This document shows, in pieces, positions 18,733 through 27,955 of a stretch of DNA of 64,000 bases (its first letter is position 1; each line of letters starts with the position of its first letter). The position numbers and the translations under genes were made by a program. The stretch covers positions 62,001-126,000 of the forward strand of contig NZ_MVJM01000002.1 of the NCBI RefSeq assembly GCF_002156385.1, written 5' to 3'. The notes under the pieces are model-generated. The model had not been told where the DNA came from. It was given only the letters and a program-made list of their open reading frames with translations, and did not search any database. Source of the stretch: Halalkalibacter urbisdiaboli. GTDB lineage: Bacteria > Bacillota > Bacilli > Bacillales > Bacillaceae_D.

Positions 18733-18954
18733 CTACTCTTTTCTCTTTCTCCCAGTATTCCCTTTCCATGTTAAAGATCCGAAAATCAAAACCATACCAA
18801 TGATAAATAGATAGAATTCAATTCTTGTCACAATAAACTCTATATAGGCTATAAACTGATAACCTGTCGTTAATAAATTTAAATAGGCAAGCAAACTTAT
18901 TCCTCCGACTACCGCTAAACAAAAGCCGACTAGTAAGAAAAATAATCTAATCAT
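18733..18954 (-). CDS. Small membrane protein between yjaZ and yjbA
   Basis: A 73-residue protein with two predicted helices (LFFLLVGFCLAVVGGISLL and FYLFIIGMVLIFGSLTW) and a basic tail GNTGRKRKE. The longest frame begins at 18969; the ATG at 18954 follows SD GGAAGGG with better spacing. It lies on the same strand 33 bp after yjaZ and may be cotranscribed. No known family. Confidence 0.7.
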   Translation of the reverse strand: MIRLFFLLVGFCLAVVGGISLLAYLNLLTTGYQFIAYIEFIVTRIEFYLFIIGMVLIFGSLTWKGNTGRKRKE

Positions 18955-18987
18955 AAAAATCCCTTCCAAAGTGCAACCTACCGTTAA

Positions 18988-19839
18988 TTAATTCCATTTA
19001 GATCCCTCCATTGTAGTAGCGTACATTTTCAATATTTCAGATGAGGAACGTCCTAACCATTCTTTTGTAGTAGCTGGATATTTTGTATTAATCGTTTGCA
19101 CTACTAAATATCCCCAATAATAACCAAGCCACTTTGGAATTCCTAGTGTTGAAGCTCCATATAAATAGAGGTAATGATTGTCGCGTCCTTTTAAAAATAG
19201 ATGTGGTTTTAACCAACGTTCAAACCAAGTATCCTGCCAGGTGTCATCATAATAAGAAGTCCAACCTGCTAAGGCATGTTTTCCAACTTCTTCGTTGACT
19301 GCAAGTTCCGCAAGACCCTCCATAAGCATAGACTCTACTAATGGTATTGTTTCTTCGGTTTCTTCTGTATTAGATAAGCGGCAAGCATGATGATACTCGT
19401 GTGTAACTAATGCACGTACATCATCTTCTTTAATTAATCCATCAATAAACAATATAATAAGCTTGGGGAGAGTCAGTCCCATTTTTTTACCTAAATCAAC
19501 CGTAATGATAGGATGTTTAGCTTCAACTGGGAAGAGGTATATTGGAATATCGGGCCCACCCCATTTTTTTTTCAACCTTTCAAATTGGTCTTGAACAATA
19601 TACCACCAATTCTTGTTGAAAAATGTTTCCAGTGTAGATTCGATGTTAGTATCTGCAGAAAACAAACCTAAGTGATTTAAGTAATGGTGAAAACCTTGAA
19701 TATCTTCGGTTTGAAATCGTTCAGCTAGAGGATAAATAATTGTTTGTTGTTGTAATTTATACTTTTCGATTCCATTACGTTTCGCTAACCATTGCTTCAA
19801 ATATAGTGTAAGCCACTTATCTGTACGAACGACTCCCAT
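18988..19839 (-). CDS. yjaZ: YjaZ, predicted zinc metalloprotease (DUF2268)
   Basis: A 283-residue DUF2268 protein. The gluzincin motif is LVTHEYHHACRL (HExxH, about residues 148-159), followed by SMLMEGLAELAVNEEVG, whose Glu is the likely third metal ligand. No signal peptide is seen, so it is probably cytoplasmic. The frame extends upstream to 19917, but SD AGGAGG is 7 nt from the ATG at 19839. Its position between fabF-side genes and yjbA matches B. subtilis yjaZ, though there the app and opp operons lie close by. Protease activity is inferred from motif only. Confidence 0.85.
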   Translation of the reverse strand: MGVVRTDKWLTLYLKQWLAKRNGIEKYKLQQQTIIYPLAERFQTEDIQGFHHYLNHLGLFSADTNIESTLETFFNKNWWYIVQDQFERLKKKWGGPDIPIYLFPVEAKHPIITVDLGKKMGLTLPKLIILFIDGLIKEDDVRALVTHEYHHACRLSNTEETEETIPLVESMLMEGLAELAVNEEVGKHALAGWTSYYDDTWQDTWFERWLKPHLFLKGRDNHYLYLYGASTLGIPKWLGYYWGYLVVQTINTKYPATTKEWLGRSSSEILKMYATTMEGSKWN

Positions 19840-19934
19840 TTTCATTCCTCCTATCCTTATAGATAGTCTATGTGAAATATAAAAAGAATGACCCGTCACT
19901 TGACTGAAATTAAACAAAAATTATAGAGAGGTAT

Positions 19935-20035
19935 ATCACAGCGGTATGTTTCAAGCAATGTGCGGCCGCCTGTTTTAAAGCTCTCTACAAGTGGGGTTCT
20001 TCTAGAGTAGCGTGCAGCGTGTGGAGCCATGGTCT
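19935..20035 (-). repeat. Decayed structured repeat, copy H (subfamily 2)
   Basis: AAGCAATGTGCGGccgCC ... AGTGGGGTTCTTCTAGAGTAG ... GTGTGGAGCCATGG lines up with the minus-strand core of copy B (AAGCAATGTGCGGAGCCGTT and following) but with many substitutions. The internal hairpin arms no longer pair well. Old, eroding copy. Confidence 0.5.
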
Positions 20036-20081
20036 TCTTTCACTAATACACCGTTATTAAGTGCATTATCATTTTCACAAT

Positions 20082-20107
20082 AAAAAAAAGCGGCGGGCCG
20101 CTTTTTT
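20082..20107. terminator. Bidirectional terminator after topB
   Basis: AAAAAAAGCGG and CCGCTTTTTT form a stem around a CGGG tetraloop immediately past the topoisomerase stop codon. Confidence 0.9.
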
Positions 20108-20115
20108 ACGATATT

Positions 20116-22269
20116 TCAATTAAAATCTAATTTCCAACTAAAATAATCATTGTTTGGATTTTTTTCATAACGGAGTTTAGCATTAAATTTTGTCCCTTTT
20201 TTACTCGTTAACCCTTTTACTGGAGCCACTCCATTCGATAACAGTGATTTCACCATCGTTTTCGTAGGTTTTTTCTTCATCGTTGCCAGAAACTTATCAT
20301 TTTTCCAGATGACAAATTTACAGCCTTTTTTCCAACCACTGCAGCCAAAGCCTTTCTGTCCTTCAATTACAGCTTGACCACAAAGAGGGCATTTTCCTAA
20401 AACCTCATTGGCGTTCTTCCTTTTCGAGACTTCGTGGATGGTCACATCTCTCTCCCTAATTATCGTTGCTACCGCATTTGTTGTGAACTCAAATATCACT
20501 TGTAAAAACGACTCTTTTGTTACTTTCTTTTTTTCAATGTCTGATAACGTTTTTTCTAGTCGTCCGGTAAACTCCAAATCGAATAACTCTTTAATTGGGA
20601 ACGTCTCAACGAAGCGTTTCCCTAAATTAGTACATATCAAGTTCTTATTTTCGCTTTTAATATACCCAACGTCTGTTAATTTCTTAATCGTTTCTGCACG
20701 AGTAGCTGGTGTACCTATACTAAAACCACTTAATATCGCTGATAAGATTTCTTCACTTTCTTCACCTTCATCTTTACCTTTACCACATGTCTCCATTATT
20801 CTTAATAACGTTTTCTCCGTATGAAGCTTTGGAGGTTTAGTCACATGCGACTGAACTGTTTGGTCAACCGTCCTTACCTCTTCCCCTACATTTACGAAAG
20901 GAAGCAGGGTATCCTTTGATTGTATCTTTTCAACGAGCTTCCAGCCATCAACAAGCTGCACTTTTCCTTTCGAATGAAAGACGCCTTTCATAGGTTGAGT
21001 TTGAACCTTTGTTATAAGCTTTGTTTCCTCATACTGCGCTAAAGGCATAAACTGCATAATAAAACGGTTCTTTATCGCAGTATAGACTAACTCCTCGTCT
21101 TTCGTTAATGCCTTTGGAATGACATAGGTTGGAATAATTGCACTATGGCTTTCAACCTTTGCTGAATTAAAGACACGTTTAGATTTTATAAATTTAATTT
21201 CATTTTCATAGAGTAATCCTTTTTTTATAACATCAAGTACTTTCGCAGCTCGGCCAACAAGCGTTTCCTCTAACACGACACTAGCAGTACGTGGATAGGT
21301 TATCGCCTTTTTTTCATATAACGACTGCGCCACTTTTAAGACTTTGGCGGACGTCCACCCCCGATATTTGCTTGTCATATATCCTTGTAAATTGGTTAAA
21401 TTAAATAAATATGGCGGATACTCACGTTTACGCTCCACTGATTTATCTATAATCGTTGCTGGTTGATTCTGTATGGCCCTGGCAAGCTCCTGTAACAGCT
21501 CTTTATTTTTGAAGGAATCCTTTTCTTCTACATAAACTCCCTCGTACTCCTCACCTTCTATTGTTGTGAATTTTGCAGTCAATTTATAGTACGGCTCAGC
21601 AACAAATTGCTCAATTTCAGTTTCACGATCATAGATAATCTTTAATGTAGGTAATAACACACGACCAACATTCAATACAGAGCCTGTCCCTTTCTGATAC
21701 TTTAAAGTTGTGACAGACGTTAAATTAATCCCAATAACCCAATCAGCCCACTGCCTACTTATACCAGCATCTTGTAGAGGCTTTAACTCTGTATTAAGTT
21801 TTACATTTGTTAAACCATTCCGTACTTCATCAGGTGTCCATTCATTTAACAATAACCGGTATACTGGCAAGGAAGATTTAAGCGAGGCTAAAATCGTATC
21901 ACTAATAATTTGACCCTCTCGATCGTAATCACATGCAGAAATAATCATCGTTACGTCTGGCCGATTAACTTGTTGGTGGATAATTTTCAATTGCTTTTTT
22001 GCTCCAAGATCTTCCTTCTCTCGGTTACGAGGGTTACTTTTTACTTTATATTTAAAGTTTGAAGGAATAAAAGGAAAGTTAGCCATATTCCATTTGGCCA
22101 TTTTTTTATCATAATCCTTTGCATCGTATAGCTGGAGTAAATGTCCAAATGCCCATGTAATGATATAGCCATTCCCTTCAAAGTAACCGTCTTTCTTTGT
22201 TTTTATATTTAATGCATCTGCGATATTTTTTGCGACAGATGGTTTTTCGGCTAGTATCACTTTACTCAA
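20116..22269 (-). CDS. topB: Divergent type IA DNA topoisomerase (topoisomerase III)
   Basis: A 717-residue type IA topoisomerase. It has the Toprim start SKVILAEKPSVAKNIADAL, the metal-binding ACDYDREGQ (acidic D-x-D-x-E kept), WADWVIGINLTSVTTLKYQ, the active-site Tyr in AITYPRTAS (about residue 325) and a C-terminal Cys4 ribbon CPLCGQAVIEGQKGFGCSGW. Several family-invariant positions are changed: PRTDS is PRTAS, GRVQTPTL is GRVLLPTL, DREGE is DREGQ. The start is taken as TTG 22269, 8 nt after SD AGGAGG, giving the family N-terminus MSKVILAEKP. It is probably a second, non-housekeeping topoisomerase. Confidence 0.85.
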   Translation of the reverse strand: MSKVILAEKPSVAKNIADALNIKTKKDGYFEGNGYIITWAFGHLLQLYDAKDYDKKMAKWNMANFPFIPSNFKYKVKSNPRNREKEDLGAKKQLKIIHQQVNRPDVTMIISACDYDREGQIISDTILASLKSSLPVYRLLLNEWTPDEVRNGLTNVKLNTELKPLQDAGISRQWADWVIGINLTSVTTLKYQKGTGSVLNVGRVLLPTLKIIYDRETEIEQFVAEPYYKLTAKFTTIEGEEYEGVYVEEKDSFKNKELLQELARAIQNQPATIIDKSVERKREYPPYLFNLTNLQGYMTSKYRGWTSAKVLKVAQSLYEKKAITYPRTASVVLEETLVGRAAKVLDVIKKGLLYENEIKFIKSKRVFNSAKVESHSAIIPTYVIPKALTKDEELVYTAIKNRFIMQFMPLAQYEETKLITKVQTQPMKGVFHSKGKVQLVDGWKLVEKIQSKDTLLPFVNVGEEVRTVDQTVQSHVTKPPKLHTEKTLLRIMETCGKGKDEGEESEEILSAILSGFSIGTPATRAETIKKLTDVGYIKSENKNLICTNLGKRFVETFPIKELFDLEFTGRLEKTLSDIEKKKVTKESFLQVIFEFTTNAVATIIRERDVTIHEVSKRKNANEVLGKCPLCGQAVIEGQKGFGCSGWKKGCKFVIWKNDKFLATMKKKPTKTMVKSLLSNGVAPVKGLTSKKGTKFNAKLRYEKNPNNDYFSWKLDFN

Positions 22270-22420
22270 ATTCATATCCTCCTTGCTTACACATAACAAC
22301 ATTGTAGCAAAGATTCACGTTTATACTCACTATTTTTTCATTTCTGTGATATGCTAGACCTGCAAATTATATATGAAGGCAACCATAAATTGAGAGCGCA
22401 TTTGCTAAAGGAGAGCAACT

Positions 22421-23365
22421 ATGAAAACGTTACATTCTAGACCATCTGCTTACACTCATTTTAGCCGTTCTGAATGGGCAGCTTTATCTGCGTCAACAGT
22501 AACGCTATCTGATTATGAGCGCAAACATCTCCCTAGTTTAAATGAAACCATTTCAGAAGATGAAGTTTCAGATATCTATTTACCACTTTCACAGCTTTTA
22601 TATATGCATATGACGAACTCCATGAATTTACATAATGATTTGAATTCCTTTTTACGAAAGGAAACAAAAAAAGTCCCTTTCGTTATTGGAATCGCCGGAA
22701 GTGTTTCCGTTGGTAAAAGTACGACAGCTAGATTAATTCAAGCACTTGCTACACGTTGGCCTAACCGTCCAAAAGTAGACTTAATTACAACAGATGGCTT
22801 CCTCTATCCGAATGCAACACTCGAATCGAAAGGGTTAATGAAACGAAAAGGCTTTCCAGAAAGCTATGACATAACGAAGCTGATTCAATTTTTAAGTGAT
22901 GTTAAGTCCGGTTCTCCTTATGTCGAAGCACCTGTCTATTCTCATCTAACCTATGATGTTTTACAGGATCAAGTTCAGGTTGTTTCTGAGCCTGATGTCG
23001 TCATTGTTGAAGGAATTAATGTCCTACAAGTAAATAAAAAGAAACGTGAAATTCCTCATCTATTCGTCTCAGATTTTTTTGACTTTTCAATCTATGTTGA
23101 TGCTGAGGAATCAGATATCATTCAATGGTATATCGAACGCTTTAAGCTTTTACGTAATACCGCATTTCAACGTCCTGAATCTTATTTTCATCAATATCGG
23201 CATTTAACCGACAGAGAAGCAACTGCAATCGCCACCGAGATTTGGACAAACATTAATGGGATCAATTTAGAAAAAAACATTCGACCTACACGACACCGTG
23301 CTGATTTAATACTAACAAAGGCTGCAGGGCATAGAGTAACGCAAATTTCATTAAAAAAACGGTAA
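22421..23365 (+). CDS. coaA: Type I pantothenate kinase
   Basis: A 314-residue enzyme catalysing the first step of coenzyme A synthesis, phosphorylation of pantothenate by ATP. It has the P-loop [18 protein letters not shown] (about residue 95), the [12 protein letters not shown] segment, [10 protein letters not shown], and [20 protein letters not shown] plus YFHQYRHL of the pantothenate site. Length matches E. coli CoaA (316). SD AAAGGAG stands 7 nt from ATG, and a terminator follows directly. It is divergent from topB and appears monocistronic. Confidence 0.96.
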   Translation: MKTLHSRPSAYTHFSRSEWAALSASTVTLSDYERKHLPSLNETISEDEVSDIYLPLSQLLYMHMTNSMNLHNDLNSFLRKETKKVPFVIGIAGSVSVGKSTTARLIQALATRWPNRPKVDLITTDGFLYPNATLESKGLMKRKGFPESYDITKLIQFLSDVKSGSPYVEAPVYSHLTYDVLQDQVQVVSEPDVVIVEGINVLQVNKKKREIPHLFVSDFFDFSIYVDAEESDIIQWYIERFKLLRNTAFQRPESYFHQYRHLTDREATAIATEIWTNINGINLEKNIRPTRHRADLILTKAAGHRVTQISLKKR

Positions 23366-23382
23366 AAGTCCTAAAATAAAAA

Positions 23383-23425
23383 AAATGCCCTTTTAAGAGG
23401 TTTTACGCTCACTAAGGGCATTTTT
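23383..23425. terminator. Terminator shared by coaA and the anchored GH43 gene
   Basis: TGCCCTT and AAGGGCA form a stem flanked by A-run and T-run, in the 69-bp gap between convergent genes, so it can work in both directions. Confidence 0.85.
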
Positions 23426-23434
23426 ATCATGAAA

Positions 23435-24895
23435 CTATTTAGCTACCTTCTTCCCCCAGACCGCTTCTCCAAACTGCTCAGAATAGCCTGTAAAGATAAT
23501 CGTCTCAGTCCAATTTTCCCAGTCCCATGCAGGAGCAACGACTACAGTGTCTACCCAATAATCATTAGGTGCATCATCAGGAGCATACCAATATAGCTTT
23601 AATGTGTTTTCTCCGGTTAATTCCCAGTAATCTTGGCTAGTCTCTTCGTTTAGTTTTCCGTTTGATAAAAGAGACAGTTGTTGCGACTGTAAAACATTAT
23701 CATTTAAACGATCGAGAACAATATTTTCCCACTCTCCTATCACTGCTTTTTTACTCATTTTTTGTTCCACTTCACCCGCATATCGCTGTGGTGAAACTGC
23801 TGGCCACCCATCTTCGGTCCAATATAATTTTCTTACATGTAAATGAGACCAATACGGATCATTTCCTGCCCTTGCATTATGAATGAAGTAATAGTCATCT
23901 CCATCACGTAATAAACCATTATGTCCTGTCCCCTGCCATCCACTGTCATTCTCAAAAGCATAGGAACCAACAATTTTTGTACCAACATCTGGAGAACCAG
24001 TAACACTCTCTATATCTACAAGGTCATTCTCATTATAATCAAGATAAGGTCCAGTAATTTCCTTTGATCTTCCAACTCTCACATTATAAGTATCTTCAAG
24101 CCAACCATATGATACAGTCAAATAAAAATAATCGGTATCTGAGTGATACATAATCGCTGGTCCTTCTAATGCTTGGTGGTCCTGTCTCCCCTTATTCGCA
24201 ACCTGTGTTCCTTGGTTTCCAGGCTCCTTTAACTTTCCTGTCTCTTTATTTAATTCGGTAATATAGATTCCACCAGCATAGGAACCAAACACCATCCATG
24301 GCTCTCCCTCTCTATCAAAGATAATTCCCGGATCAATTGCATTTACTTGATATTCATCACCATTTTTAGTCTTGAATACCTCACCTTTGTTCTCCCAAGG
24401 GCCTTCTATTGATTGACTCGTTGCTAGTCCAATATATGAGTTTTTTGTACCGAATTCTGAAACAGAATAGTATAAATAAAAGGTTCCATTCATTTCAACA
24501 ACATCAGGTGCCCAAAATATGGAGGCGCCATTTGTCCACTCCTTTACGTCTTCTGGGACAGCATCAAACACTCGTCCGACAAATTCCCAATTAACTAAAT
24601 CCGGTGATTTCCGTACCATTATTCCAGGTTTAGGCTCACCAGCTACCATATAGTCAGTTGAGAAAACATAATACATCCCATCAACTTTAATGATTTCTCC
24701 ATCATGTGTGTTGTTTGTCGTCCATTTAGCTTCATTATGCATAATCGCTGCATCGACTTTCGAAATCGGTTCTTCAGCCGGAGGCTCTGGCATGGTAATA
24801 CTAACATCTTCTTTCACTAAAAAGTAATATAAAGCTAGTCCTATAAAGAGGCTAAGGAACAATAAGCTAGTTATTATATAAGCTCTGTTTTTCAT
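23435..24895 (-). CDS. Membrane-anchored GH43 arabinanase
   Basis: A 486-residue GH43 enzyme anchored by one N-terminal helix (AYIITSLLFLSLFIGLALYY), with the catalytic domain outside. Five-bladed propeller motifs: NTHDGEIIKVDGMYYVFST (general base Asp), NAIDPGIIFD (pKa-modulating Asp), LEGPAIMYH (general acid Glu) and GTGHNGLLRD (metal His). A C-terminal beta domain (about residues 390-486) is typical of endo-1,5-alpha-L-arabinanases of the AbnB/Abn2 type. It is similar over its whole length to the cytoplasmic enzyme at 29391-30728. It probably trims arabinan outside the cell before uptake. SD AAAAGGAG stands 5 nt from ATG. Confidence 0.85.
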   Translation of the reverse strand: MKNRAYIITSLLFLSLFIGLALYYFLVKEDVSITMPEPPAEEPISKVDAAIMHNEAKWTTNNTHDGEIIKVDGMYYVFSTDYMVAGEPKPGIMVRKSPDLVNWEFVGRVFDAVPEDVKEWTNGASIFWAPDVVEMNGTFYLYYSVSEFGTKNSYIGLATSQSIEGPWENKGEVFKTKNGDEYQVNAIDPGIIFDREGEPWMVFGSYAGGIYITELNKETGKLKEPGNQGTQVANKGRQDHQALEGPAIMYHSDTDYFYLTVSYGWLEDTYNVRVGRSKEITGPYLDYNENDLVDIESVTGSPDVGTKIVGSYAFENDSGWQGTGHNGLLRDGDDYYFIHNARAGNDPYWSHLHVRKLYWTEDGWPAVSPQRYAGEVEQKMSKKAVIGEWENIVLDRLNDNVLQSQQLSLLSNGKLNEETSQDYWELTGENTLKLYWYAPDDAPNDYWVDTVVVAPAWDWENWTETIIFTGYSEQFGEAVWGKKVAK

Positions 24896-24968
24896 GGCGT
24901 TCTCCTTTTCACTACATTTAACAATTTAGGATGTTTACCTTTCATCACGTTTCTCTATTAAAAAGAAA

Positions 24969-24999
24969 GAGAATGCCAGAATTCAAACCTGACACCCTC
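24969..24999 (-). terminator. Terminator between two GH43 genes
   Basis: On the minus strand GAGGGTGTCAG pairs with CTGGCATTCTC (allowing wobble) and is followed by TTTCTTTTT. It ends the ABC-GH43 unit before the anchored GH43 gene, which may therefore have separate or read-through expression. Confidence 0.6.
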
Positions 25000-25029
25000 T
25001 TCTTCTAAAACAGTTCGTTTACTTTATCG

Positions 25030-26007
25030 TTACTTCGTATCTGCAACTGGCTTTGTATCAGGAACTGGTTCACCGAAAACTGGGAAACCATCTTCATCCC
25101 AAGTTATGACTTGAGCACGTGTGTGACGATTTGGATCGTATAGTGGATCCCCTTCAATCTCTTTATAATTTCTAGCATGATAGATCATTACATCCTGTAA
25201 CCCATCTTCAGAAACTGTAAAACTATTGTGTCCAGGACCATATTGACCTGTTTTCTCACTTGTTTGGAATACAGGTTCCGGATGCTTTGTCCATGAGTTA
25301 GAATCTAGAAGATCACTCGTTTCTGAAGCATAAAGAAGTCCCATGCAGTAGTTATGATTCGTCGCACTTGCTGAAAAAGCGATAAAAATTCTACCTTGCT
25401 TTTTGATAACAGCTGGACCTTCATTAACAAGAAACCCTATTTTTTCCCACTCATATTCTGGAGTCGTAATCATTACAGGTTCACCCGTAATCGTCCATGG
25501 ATTTATCATTTTTGCAATATACAGATTTGAATTCCCGACAATATCAGGATCTTTTTGCGGCCACACTAAATAGCGAGTACCTTCATGTTCAAATGTTGTA
25601 GCATCAAGTGCAAATGACTCCCATTTTGTTTTAATCTGGCCCTTTTCAATCCATTCACCTTCAAGTGGATTTTCAGCTTCGTTTTCTAACACGAACATAC
25701 GGTGGTCAAACAATCCTTCGTTTGTTTCAGCTGTTTTTGCTGCTGCAAAATAAATGTACCATTTTCCGTCAATATAATGAATTTCCGGTGCCCAAATATT
25801 TGCGCTCATTGGGCCTCTGTCGTATTTCCACCAAACCGTTTTGGGTTCAGCTTCACCTAAGCCTTGGATCGTTTCAGATCTACGTAGTTCAATTCGATCG
25901 TATTCTGGAACAGAAGCTGTAAAATAGTAATAGCCATCTGTATGTTTATACACCCAAGGATCGGCACGCTGCTCAATCACCGGATTACTATAATTATACT
26001 TGTCCAT
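25030..26007 (-). CDS. Cytoplasmic GH43 alpha-L-arabinofuranosidase-like enzyme
   Basis: A 325-residue GH43 protein without signal peptide. Motifs: NPVIEQRADPWVYKHTDGYY (base Asp), SFALDATTFEHEGTRYLVW (modulator Asp), FLVNEGPAVIKKQG (acid Glu) and GPGHNSFTVSEDG (His). The compact single-propeller form and HARNYKEIEGDPLYDPNRHT near the C-terminus fit exo-acting arabinofuranosidases (Abf-type subfamily) rather than endo-arabinanases. It would release arabinose from imported oligosaccharides. Last gene of the ABC transporter unit, 95 bp after the permease with a small hairpin between. Confidence 0.82.
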   Translation of the reverse strand: MDKYNYSNPVIEQRADPWVYKHTDGYYYFTASVPEYDRIELRRSETIQGLGEAEPKTVWWKYDRGPMSANIWAPEIHYIDGKWYIYFAAAKTAETNEGLFDHRMFVLENEAENPLEGEWIEKGQIKTKWESFALDATTFEHEGTRYLVWPQKDPDIVGNSNLYIAKMINPWTITGEPVMITTPEYEWEKIGFLVNEGPAVIKKQGRIFIAFSASATNHNYCMGLLYASETSDLLDSNSWTKHPEPVFQTSEKTGQYGPGHNSFTVSEDGLQDVMIYHARNYKEIEGDPLYDPNRHTRAQVITWDEDGFPVFGEPVPDTKPVADTK

Positions 26008-26060
26008 CTTTAAATCCCTCCAACTAACATTTTTATTACCTCAAAAATATATTAAAAGCT

Positions 26061-26095
26061 CTCCATATTATTCTCAGATCCAAGAGCATATGGAG
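26061..26095 (-). terminator. Intercistronic hairpin between permease and GH43 gene
   Basis: CTCCATAT (26061-26068) pairs with ATATGGAG (26088-26095). The loop is long and the T-tract poor, so it may trim expression or stabilise mRNA rather than stop transcription. Confidence 0.4.
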
Positions 26096-26102
26096 TATTC
26101 TA

Positions 26103-26987
26103 TTAACCTTTTATTCCAGTAACAGCCACAGACTCAATAATCTGTCTTTGGAAAATAAGGAATACGATAATAATCGGTAACATCGCTACAACAGATGCTG
26201 CCATGATTAAAGGAAAATCATTTTGAATCGCATAATACGCATTAAAGTTCGCAATCATTAATTGAATCGTCATTTTTTCTGGACTGAATAAATAAATTAG
26301 TGGACCTAAATAATCATTCCACACAGCCATAAACCATAAAATAACTTGTGCAGCAATTGCAGGTTTGATAATCGGTAAAATAATTCTCCAATACGTTCCA
26401 AACATTGAGCTACCATCAATCGTCGCCGCTTCAATTAATTCATTTGAGATTCCATTCAAATACTGTCGTAGAAAAAATAACATAAATACATTCCCAAGCA
26501 TTTGCGGCACAACTAATGGAAGTAACGTATCAATCCACTCTAATTGAGAGAAAACCAAAAATTGTGGAATCATGATAACTGGGAAAGGAATCATCATCGT
26601 AGCTAGTAATCCAAGAAAAATTTTCTCTTTATGAGGAAACTGCATCTTCGCAAATGCAAAAGCCCCTAGGCTTGTTGCAAACGTTCCGAAGAGAATGATC
26701 GGAACCGCCATGTATAAACTGTTTAAAAAGCCTAAATGAAGAGGTGCCTTTTCCCAAATTTCTACATACTTTGTCCAAACAAACGGGTCAGGAATCCACT
26801 TTGGCGGCATTATTAACGTATCTCGATTATTTTTTAATGACGTTGAGATCATCCAAATTAATGGAGCAATCATAAAGATTGCGCCGGTTGTAAGAAATAA
26901 ATGGGCTAATGCATTTTTAAGCTTCTTACCCGTACTAGATTTCATCGTTGAAACATTTGATTTTTCATCTATTTTTACCTGTGTCAT
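26103..26987 (-). CDS. Carbohydrate ABC transporter permease (AraQ-like)
   Basis: A 294-residue CUT1-family inner-membrane permease with six helices and the cytoplasmic EAA loop LIEAATIDGSSMFGTYWRII that docks on the ATPase. The C-terminus IESVAVTGIKG is typical of the second permease in these operons. It works with the adjacent permease and binding protein to import arabino-oligosaccharides (inferred from the three GH43 neighbours). No ATP-binding subunit is encoded here; a shared MsmX-like ATPase elsewhere is expected. SD is in the AAGGGGGG stretch just upstream. Confidence 0.88.
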   Translation of the reverse strand: MTQVKIDEKSNVSTMKSSTGKKLKNALAHLFLTTGAIFMIAPLIWMISTSLKNNRDTLIMPPKWIPDPFVWTKYVEIWEKAPLHLGFLNSLYMAVPIILFGTFATSLGAFAFAKMQFPHKEKIFLGLLATMMIPFPVIMIPQFLVFSQLEWIDTLLPLVVPQMLGNVFMLFFLRQYLNGISNELIEAATIDGSSMFGTYWRIILPIIKPAIAAQVILWFMAVWNDYLGPLIYLFSPEKMTIQLMIANFNAYYAIQNDFPLIMAASVVAMLPIIIVFLIFQRQIIESVAVTGIKG

Positions 26988-27004
26988 CTTTTACCCCCCT
27001 TATT

Positions 27005-27880
27005 TTATTCATGTACCCATCTGTTCGACAATTTAAATTGAATGTACGTGACAATAAACATAATAATTCCTAATACCCATGCTAATGCACTAGCATAGCC
27101 CATTTCGTAATAAACAAAGGCTTTTTGCCATAAGTAGAACACGACAGAGGCAGCAGCATAATTAGGACCACCGTCCGGCAACATAATCTGAATCTCTACA
27201 AAGATTTGTAATGTGTTAATGATCCCTGTAATGATTAAGAAAAATGTAATCGGCGTCAACAAAGGTAATGTGACAAACCGGAACTTATGGAGAAAGTTTG
27301 CTCCATCTATTTCTGCTGCTTCATATAACTGTTTCGGAACGTTTTGCAAAGCAGCTAAATAAAAGATAATCGTAATCCCGATTCCCTTCCATATTCCCAT
27401 GATAATAATCGCTGGTTTAACAAAAGCTTCATTTCGAATCCAACTCGGTCCTTCAATACCGAATAACCCTAAAAAGTAGTTCATTAAACCGTAATCTGTG
27501 TTATAAATCCATTGCCATAAAATCGTTACCGCAACTAAAGAGGAGATCGCTGGTAAATAATAAATAACACGATAAGTGGCTGTTCCTTTAATACCTTGAT
27601 TCATCCATATAGCAATAATTAATGAAAGAAATAGACCTATTGGAACGCCTAGTAAATATACAGCAGTGTTCCAAAGGGACTTCCAAAACTTAGCGTCAGA
27701 GAATATCGTAATATAGTTACTAAGACCAACAAATGTAGCTGGTTGGAGAATATTCCATTCTGTCAAACTAATATAAATCGAATAAATCATCGGCCCAGAT
27801 GTAAATACTACGAACTGAATCAATAACGGTAAAATAAATAAATATGCAAGCATACTTTGTCTTTTTTTCAGAGCATTCAC
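27005..27880 (-). CDS. Carbohydrate ABC transporter permease (AraP-like)
   Basis: A 291-residue CUT1 permease with six helices. N-terminal block: LAYLFILPLLIQFVVFTSGP; EAA loop: QLYEAAEIDGANFLHKFRFV; PDGGPNYAAASVVFYLWQKA near the C-terminal helix. It ends 17 bp before the AraQ-like permease and the two should form a heterodimer. Preceded by a hairpin separating it from the binding-protein gene, a usual way to make the binding protein in excess. Confidence 0.88.
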   Translation of the reverse strand: MNALKKRQSMLAYLFILPLLIQFVVFTSGPMIYSIYISLTEWNILQPATFVGLSNYITIFSDAKFWKSLWNTAVYLLGVPIGLFLSLIIAIWMNQGIKGTATYRVIYYLPAISSLVAVTILWQWIYNTDYGLMNYFLGLFGIEGPSWIRNEAFVKPAIIIMGIWKGIGITIIFYLAALQNVPKQLYEAAEIDGANFLHKFRFVTLPLLTPITFFLIITGIINTLQIFVEIQIMLPDGGPNYAAASVVFYLWQKAFVYYEMGYASALAWVLGIIMFIVTYIQFKLSNRWVHE

Positions 27881-27910
27881 CTTTTCATCACCTCACAAGT
27901 AAAATGAATA

Positions 27911-27948
27911 GAGAGGGTAGAAACGCTTTTACGCTTCATACCCTTCTC
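27911..27948 (-). other. Intercistronic stem-loop between binding protein and permease genes
   Basis: Minus strand: GAGaAGGGTA and TACCCTCTC arms, extended by GCG/CGC around a TAAAA loop. No good T-tract follows, so it is more likely an mRNA-stabilising or partial-termination element lowering permease levels relative to the binding protein. Confidence 0.5.
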
Positions 27949-27955
27949 AAATCAA

